Positions 6,790-9,796 of a stretch of 9,796 bases of DNA are shown piece after piece. Location: positions 2,437-12,232 of the forward strand of contig MEMY01000036.1 in assembly GCA_001768965.1 (NCBI GenBank). Direction: 5' to 3'. Position 1 is the first letter of the stretch; every line of letters begins with the position of its first letter. The stretch comes from an archaeon RBG_16_50_20. Lineage in GTDB: Archaea; Thermoproteota; Bathyarchaeia; 40CM-2-53-6. Under the pieces are notes generated by a model. The model was not told the origin of the DNA. It was given only the letters and a program-made list of their open reading frames with translations, and did not search any database. The position numbers and the translations under genes were made by a program.

Positions 6790-7573
6790 AAACCTTGGAG
6801 TACTTCGGAATATACTGAGTAGTGCCATCGGCGAGTTGCTTGGCTGTGAAGTCGGCGTACAACAGCGGGTAGTCTCTTATGCAAATCTCGGCAACTTTGC
6901 CGAAAATCATCCTTATCTCAACTTCGGCACTCGGATGGGTTCGCATCTCAATGACCCAGCGTATTGTTCTATGATTGGCTGTCCAAATGAGATTCGTGGC
7001 AATGCCGTCCGGCAAAATTCGACGTAAAGCTGAAGTCACCCTTTTCTTCTGCTCGAAGGTCATTTTGTCCCAATCAAATTGGCTTTCGAGTTCATGGTAG
7101 CGCTTCTCGATTTCCTCGACGGTTTCTGAGAATTTCTCGGAAGCTGGTTCAAGGTCCGGCGGTAACCATAAACTGATGTCGCGAGGGCGGACGTATCGCA
7201 AACTTTCCTGACTCATTGCGGTTCCTGCCCTGTGCCTAACAATTTCATGTGTGAACACTCGACTCACGTTGAGAAAGGCGAAAGTCACAGTGGCATGTTC
7301 AAGGATACTCCCGTCACCCTTCTCCAGAACATTGGTCAGATAGTCCTTGGGATTGTCGCGGATTTTCGTAACGTTAGGATTTATTCCAACTCCAAAACTC
7401 TTGTAGCAGGCGCGCCCCGCCAATTCTATTAGGAACTCGGAATCGTTCGGCTGAATTTTCCTCACTCTCTCTAACCAATCTATTGCCGTATAATGTTCTG
7501 CTAGTTGCTTAACGCCCTCTTCGTTAAGCTTCGTTTCGGCAAGCTTGATCACCAATGGCTCAATCTTGTTCAA
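6788..7573 (-). CDS. thyX: Flavin-dependent thymidylate synthase ThyX
   Basis: ThyX makes dTMP from dUMP using methylene-tetrahydrofolate and FAD, replacing ThyA. The 261-residue protein has GDGSILEH (86-93), which leads into the signature RHRAGTAMSQESLRYV (113-128). The C-terminal half has LPDGIATN, TANHRTIRW and EVEIR, matching the Leu-Pro, Asn-x-x-Arg and [QE]-x-E-I-R positions of the family. The signature is one residue longer than the classical RHRxxSxNxxSxRY; as I recall it, this longer form is shared by a known ThyX branch (RHRAG..SQESLRY). The start is TTG 7573: an in-frame TGA lies immediately before it, so the frame cannot extend. A weak GTGA lies 6 bases before the TTG. Residues 1-45 form an N-terminal extension before the conserved core (AGRACYKS). 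It is the first gene of a likely pair with the citryl-CoA lyase. Confidence 0.92.
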   Translation of the reverse strand: MNKIEPLVIKLAETKLNEEGVKQLAEHYTAIDWLERVRKIQPNDSEFLIELAGRACYKSFGVGINPNVTKIRDNPKDYLTNVLEKGDGSILEHATVTFAFLNVSRVFTHEIVRHRAGTAMSQESLRYVRPRDISLWLPPDLEPASEKFSETVEEIEKRYHELESQFDWDKMTFEQKKRVTSALRRILPDGIATNLIWTANHRTIRWVIEMRTHPSAEVEIRMIFGKVAEICIRDYPLLYADFTAKQLADGTTQYIPKYSKV

Positions 7574-7759
7574 TCAAATTCACTGTTTGTTGGGATTTCG
7601 TTAGTTGAGAATGAATGGACTCGTTGCTGAATTAGCTTTCGCAAGGGAAACGACGAATCTTGTGAATGCATCCCCCATCGCATGGATCGTTGAGGTTCTT
7701 CGGGAATAAGGCTAAATTGCGGTCGGAACAGTGCACGCGGAGCAGGTGCATCGAGTAGT
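7574..7759. other. Divergent intergenic region between thyX and the DUF2153-like gene
   Basis: These 186 bases must hold the promoters of both flanking gene groups. I see no strong TATA box. The most A/T-rich patches are near 7573-7595 and 7705-7718 (aataaggctaaatt), the latter about 45 bases before TTG 7760. A 32-codon ATG frame at 7611-7709 is discussed under findings. No RNA gene or repeat is visible. Confidence 0.4.
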
Positions 7760-8086
7760 TTGTCTTGGACTGAAGAACGCGCCAAAGCACTTGAGGATAT
7801 CAAGAAGCTTGAACCTGGCGATCGGTTGGGACTCTATGCTTCATTGATTCGAATGAATTCGGCGCTTTTTGAGAGTGTGCGCGGGTGGGACAGCTGGCTT
7901 AGGAATCCTACCTTCATCGATACTTTCACGGAGAGTGAATTGAAGGAAATCTACGCGCAGTTCAAAGATTTTTGCGTGAGGTTCTTGGAAGAGGATGTAA
8001 AATGGACTGGTAAGAAGGAGAAGACCGCTCCAGCAATGAAATCACCTAAGGCAGAGCGTTCTGAAGCCGAAAGAAGATACGCATAA
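7760..8086 (+). CDS. DUF2153-like archaeal small protein
   Basis: This 108-residue, mostly helical protein has the pattern I associate with the archaeal DUF2153 family: a start rich in charged helix (SWTEERAKALEDIKKLE), then GWDSWLRNPTFIDTFTESEL, then an amphipathic helix EIYAQFKDFCVRFLEED. The last 25 residues are Lys/Glu-rich and probably disordered. No function is known for the family and no catalytic motif is visible. It is soluble, with no membrane segment. The start is TTG 7760 with a weak purine-rich GCAGGTG about 10 bases upstream; ATG 7853 inside the frame would remove the first third. The next gene, a protein methyltransferase, follows after 40 bases on the same strand. The gene itself is well supported; the family name is from memory of its pattern. 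Confidence 0.65.
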   Translation: MSWTEERAKALEDIKKLEPGDRLGLYASLIRMNSALFESVRGWDSWLRNPTFIDTFTESELKEIYAQFKDFCVRFLEEDVKWTGKKEKTAPAMKSPKAERSEAERRYA

Positions 8087-8126
8087 ATCGTTGACTTAGG
8101 ACCCGCAGTTCGAGAGTGCTTATGTC

Positions 8127-8591
8127 ATGAGCATCGCACCTTTTGTGCAGACGCCGCTTGAAGTGGCCAAGAAGATGTTGGACCTGTCGCAGGTCAGACC
8201 GGGTGAGATGCTTTACGATCTAGGGTGCGGCGATGGAAGGCTAATCATTCTTGCTGCGAAAGACATTGGAGCGAAGTCGACAGGAATAGAACTGAGAGAA
8301 GATCTCGTGGAAAGAGCGAAAACGGAGATCAAAAGATTGAACCTTGAAGACAAAGTCAAAATTGTTCAAGGAAATTTCTTTGATGTTAACATATCTGACG
8401 CGGACGTTGTCACCCTATATCTGACGTCAAGCGCGAACGAACGCTTACGCCCGAAATTGGAGGCAGAACTCAAAGCCGGCGCCCGAGTCATATCGCACGA
8501 TTTCAAAGTCCCCGGATGGAAACCAAGCGCTGTCTACAACGAGCTGCTGGGTCACACCATCTACACTTATCGAGTTGGCGAGCAGCTCTAG
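8127..8591 (+). CDS. aKMT4-like archaeal protein-lysine methyltransferase
   Basis: The 154-residue protein is a minimal class I (seven-strand) SAM-dependent methyltransferase. Motif I is YDLGCGDGR (30-38), the acidic end of strand 2 is GIEL (53-56), and the later motif is GNFFDVNISDADVVTLYL (82-99). The overall pattern, with PTPxxV-like N-terminus, LYLTSSANERLRPKLEAELK, RVISHDFKVPGW and a final YTYRVGE, closely matches aKMT4 of Sulfolobus. That enzyme of about 160 residues broadly monomethylates lysines on chromatin and other proteins. Length agrees. I expect a cytosolic enzyme acting on many proteins; the DUF2153-like protein upstream could be a partner or merely a neighbour. ATG 8127 is the only start in frame near the conserved N-terminus. 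An ATG at 8122 is out of frame. The stop is TAG. Confidence 0.85.
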   Translation: MSIAPFVQTPLEVAKKMLDLSQVRPGEMLYDLGCGDGRLIILAAKDIGAKSTGIELREDLVERAKTEIKRLNLEDKVKIVQGNFFDVNISDADVVTLYLTSSANERLRPKLEAELKAGARVISHDFKVPGWKPSAVYNELLGHTIYTYRVGEQL

Positions 8592-8613
8592 CGCTCAATA
8601 GTCTTGCTCCCAC

Positions 8614-9507
8614 ATGACCGCAATTGCCCGCACAGCTAGTAACACGGACTTTGCAATCGCGCTTCTTGTGGTCTCAAGTGTCCTGTGGGGTGGCTCTTTC
8701 GTCAGCGTCAAGATTGGGCTCAAGTACGTAAACGCATATGACTTTGCCTTTCTCAGGATGGCGATCGCTTCAGCAATACTGGTTTCTGCTTTAGGTCTTC
8801 GTGGGGGAATGAAAGCTAGTGCCCTGAAAGAAGTCTCATTGTGGATGCTGGGACTTCTGAACGGTGTTGCATTCGCTCTACAGTATGTCGGTCTCGTTTT
8901 CACCTCGGCTGGGAAGGCTGCTTTGTTGGTGAACCTGAATATTGTCATAGTCGCGTTGTTGAGTTGGCGAGTGTTTCGAGAACGTTTTGGGCTTTCAAAG
9001 ATGTTTGGGGTCGCCCTCGGAGTGACCGGAGGCGCACTGATCGCGACAAACGGCAACCTCTCAACTCTCTTTCAGGGAGAGATGTTTGGCGACCTACTCG
9101 TCTTCTCCGCGGGCCTTGTTTGGGCGTTCTTTATTGTTCTCAATAAATGGGTTCTAACGCGGGTTGAGGGGGATTCCATTCAGATTTCTGCTGTGGTGAT
9201 GTTGGCGACTGCTGTCGTTCTCATGCCGTTTGCGGTAGTCTTTGGGGGGTTGAACGTTGGTGCAGTGCCAGGTCTTGGTTGGGCTTGGGTGGCCTTCACG
9301 GCAATTGTGTGCACGGCGCTGCCGTATGGTTTGTGGATTTTGGCGCTGAAGGCTGTTACAGCAACGATGGCATCTCTAGTGGCGATGCTTGAGATCGTTG
9401 CAGCCATGATTCTGTCAGGAATTCTGCTCGGGGAGACTTACAGCACTGCTACAGTCGTCGGCGCCGCGATGGTGCTTGCTTCAATTCTGGTGGTGGCGCA
9501 AAGCTGA
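8614..9507 (+). CDS. EamA/DMT-family membrane transporter
   Basis: The 297-residue protein has ten hydrophobic segments arranged as two EamA repeats. The first begins at ALLVVSSVLWGGSFVSVKIGL and includes the conserved FLRM and GKAALLVNLNIVIVALLSW regions. The second begins near FSAGLVWAFFIVLNKWVL and ends with the MASLVAMLEIVAAMILSGILLGE signature and a last segment VVGAAMVLASILVVA. This is the typical length and layout of drug/metabolite transporters, which exchange amino acids, sugars, nucleotides or other small molecules across the cytoplasmic membrane. The substrate cannot be read from the sequence. ATG 8614 lies 22 bases after the methyltransferase stop and has no clear Shine-Dalgarno, so it may be translated from the same transcript. 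The stop is TGA. Confidence 0.9.
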   Translation: MTAIARTASNTDFAIALLVVSSVLWGGSFVSVKIGLKYVNAYDFAFLRMAIASAILVSALGLRGGMKASALKEVSLWMLGLLNGVAFALQYVGLVFTSAGKAALLVNLNIVIVALLSWRVFRERFGLSKMFGVALGVTGGALIATNGNLSTLFQGEMFGDLLVFSAGLVWAFFIVLNKWVLTRVEGDSIQISAVVMLATAVVLMPFAVVFGGLNVGAVPGLGWAWVAFTAIVCTALPYGLWILALKAVTATMASLVAMLEIVAAMILSGILLGETYSTATVVGAAMVLASILVVAQS

Positions 9508-9511
9508 AGCG

Positions 9512-9519
9512 TTTTATAT
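9512..9519 (+). promoter_or_regulatory. TATA box TTTTATAT for the aquaporin-family gene
   Basis: It lies 4 bases after the transporter stop. Its centre is about 33 bases before GTG 9548 and 39 before ATG 9554, predicting a transcript start near 9542 and a leader of some 6-12 bases. It is the best archaeal TATA match in the window and separates this gene from the preceding run. Confidence 0.6.
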
Positions 9520-9553
9520 CAAAACCTTGGCGTAAGCGGACCAACCGGTGTCA

Positions 9554-9796
9554 ATGATGAAGATGGGACGACGAGCTTACACCGCCGAGTTCATCGGAAC
9601 CTTCGCACTCGTATTCTTTGGATCGGTCTCCGTGACCGTGTTTACAGCTGTCCTCGGCCTCTCTTCCCCCTCAAATTCGTTCTTGGGAATCGCCCTTGCC
9701 CACGGCATGATCCTCATGGTCATGGTCTATGCCATCGGATACATTTCGGGCTGCCACATCAACCCAGCAATAACGATAACAGCAGTGGCCTTGAGG
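9554..9796 (+). CDS. Aquaporin/MIP family channel (partial, 3' end cut by window)
   Basis: The 81 visible residues cover the first third of a major intrinsic protein. TM1 is AEFIGTFALVFFGSVSV, TM2 is FLGIALAHGMILMVMVYAIG, and the first pore helix carries the first NPA box in SGCHINPAITI (NPA at 70-72). MIP channels pass water, glycerol or other small neutral solutes through the cytoplasmic membrane. The second NPA and the selectivity-filter arginine lie beyond the window, so water versus glycerol cannot be decided. Cys replaces the more usual Ala two residues before the conserved His-x-Asn-Pro-Ala. The start is ATG 9554 or 9557; GTG 9548 is also in frame. Its own TATA box upstream suggests independent transcription. 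Confidence 0.9.
   Translation, partial: MMKMGRRAYTAEFIGTFALVFFGSVSVTVFTAVLGLSSPSNSFLGIALAHGMILMVMVYAIGYISGCHINPAITITAVALR

Noticed and set aside
7570..7803. Minus-strand 77-residue frame across the thyX/DUF2153 gap
   Set aside because: It overlaps the start of the DUF2153-like gene, is low-quality in composition, ends at the thyX start and matches nothing I recognise.
8595..9407. Minus-strand frames opposite the EamA transporter
   Set aside because: They are antisense shadows of a well-supported membrane protein and lack start signals and domains.

Overview
The window looks like chromosomal DNA of an archaeon, most probably from the Thermoproteota/TACK side (Bathyarchaeia- or Nitrososphaeria-like). 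This placement is inferred from gene content and promoter style, not from a marker phylogeny. The supporting signs are an Lhr-type helicase with a C-terminal zinc ribbon, an aKMT4-like small protein methyltransferase, a DUF2153-like protein, TTG and GTG starts, and A/T-rich TATA-like boxes about 27 bases before starts that have little or no leader. TAG, TGA and TAA all end genes here. I see no insertion sequence, integrase, tRNA, rRNA or CRISPR array.

Left part (1-2301). The tail of an upstream gene is followed by a 407-residue bactofilin-like beta-solenoid protein with a very regular 17-residue repeat. It converges, only 4 bases apart, with an unrecognised protein that ends in an 85-residue Pro/Ala-rich tail. 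Between that gene and the helicase lies a 48-codon histidine-rich gene with one CxxC pair, too short for ordinary ORF cut-offs, with a TATA-like box at leaderless distance.

Centre (2302-5962). A large Lhr-family helicase lies on the minus strand. Its frame is open well beyond the first usable start codon and includes the Walker A motif, but no ATG, GTG or TTG precedes that motif in frame. A missing base or an unusual start is likely. Divergent from it is a metallo-beta-lactamase-fold hydrolase.

Right part (5994-9796). A minus-strand pair encodes ThyX (flavin-dependent thymidylate synthase) and, 11 bases downstream, a short citrate-synthase-family protein of the citryl-CoA lyase type. The latter is best started at a TTG preceded by a clear Shine-Dalgarno sequence. 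Divergent from them is a plus-strand run: DUF2153-like protein, aKMT4-like lysine methyltransferase, EamA/DMT transporter, then an aquaporin-family gene with its own TATA box, cut by the window edge.

Most of the window is housekeeping or ordinary accessory content. The parts that merit a second look are the histidine-rich mini-gene, the disrupted start of the helicase, and the solenoid protein with its convergent Pro/Ala-tailed neighbour.
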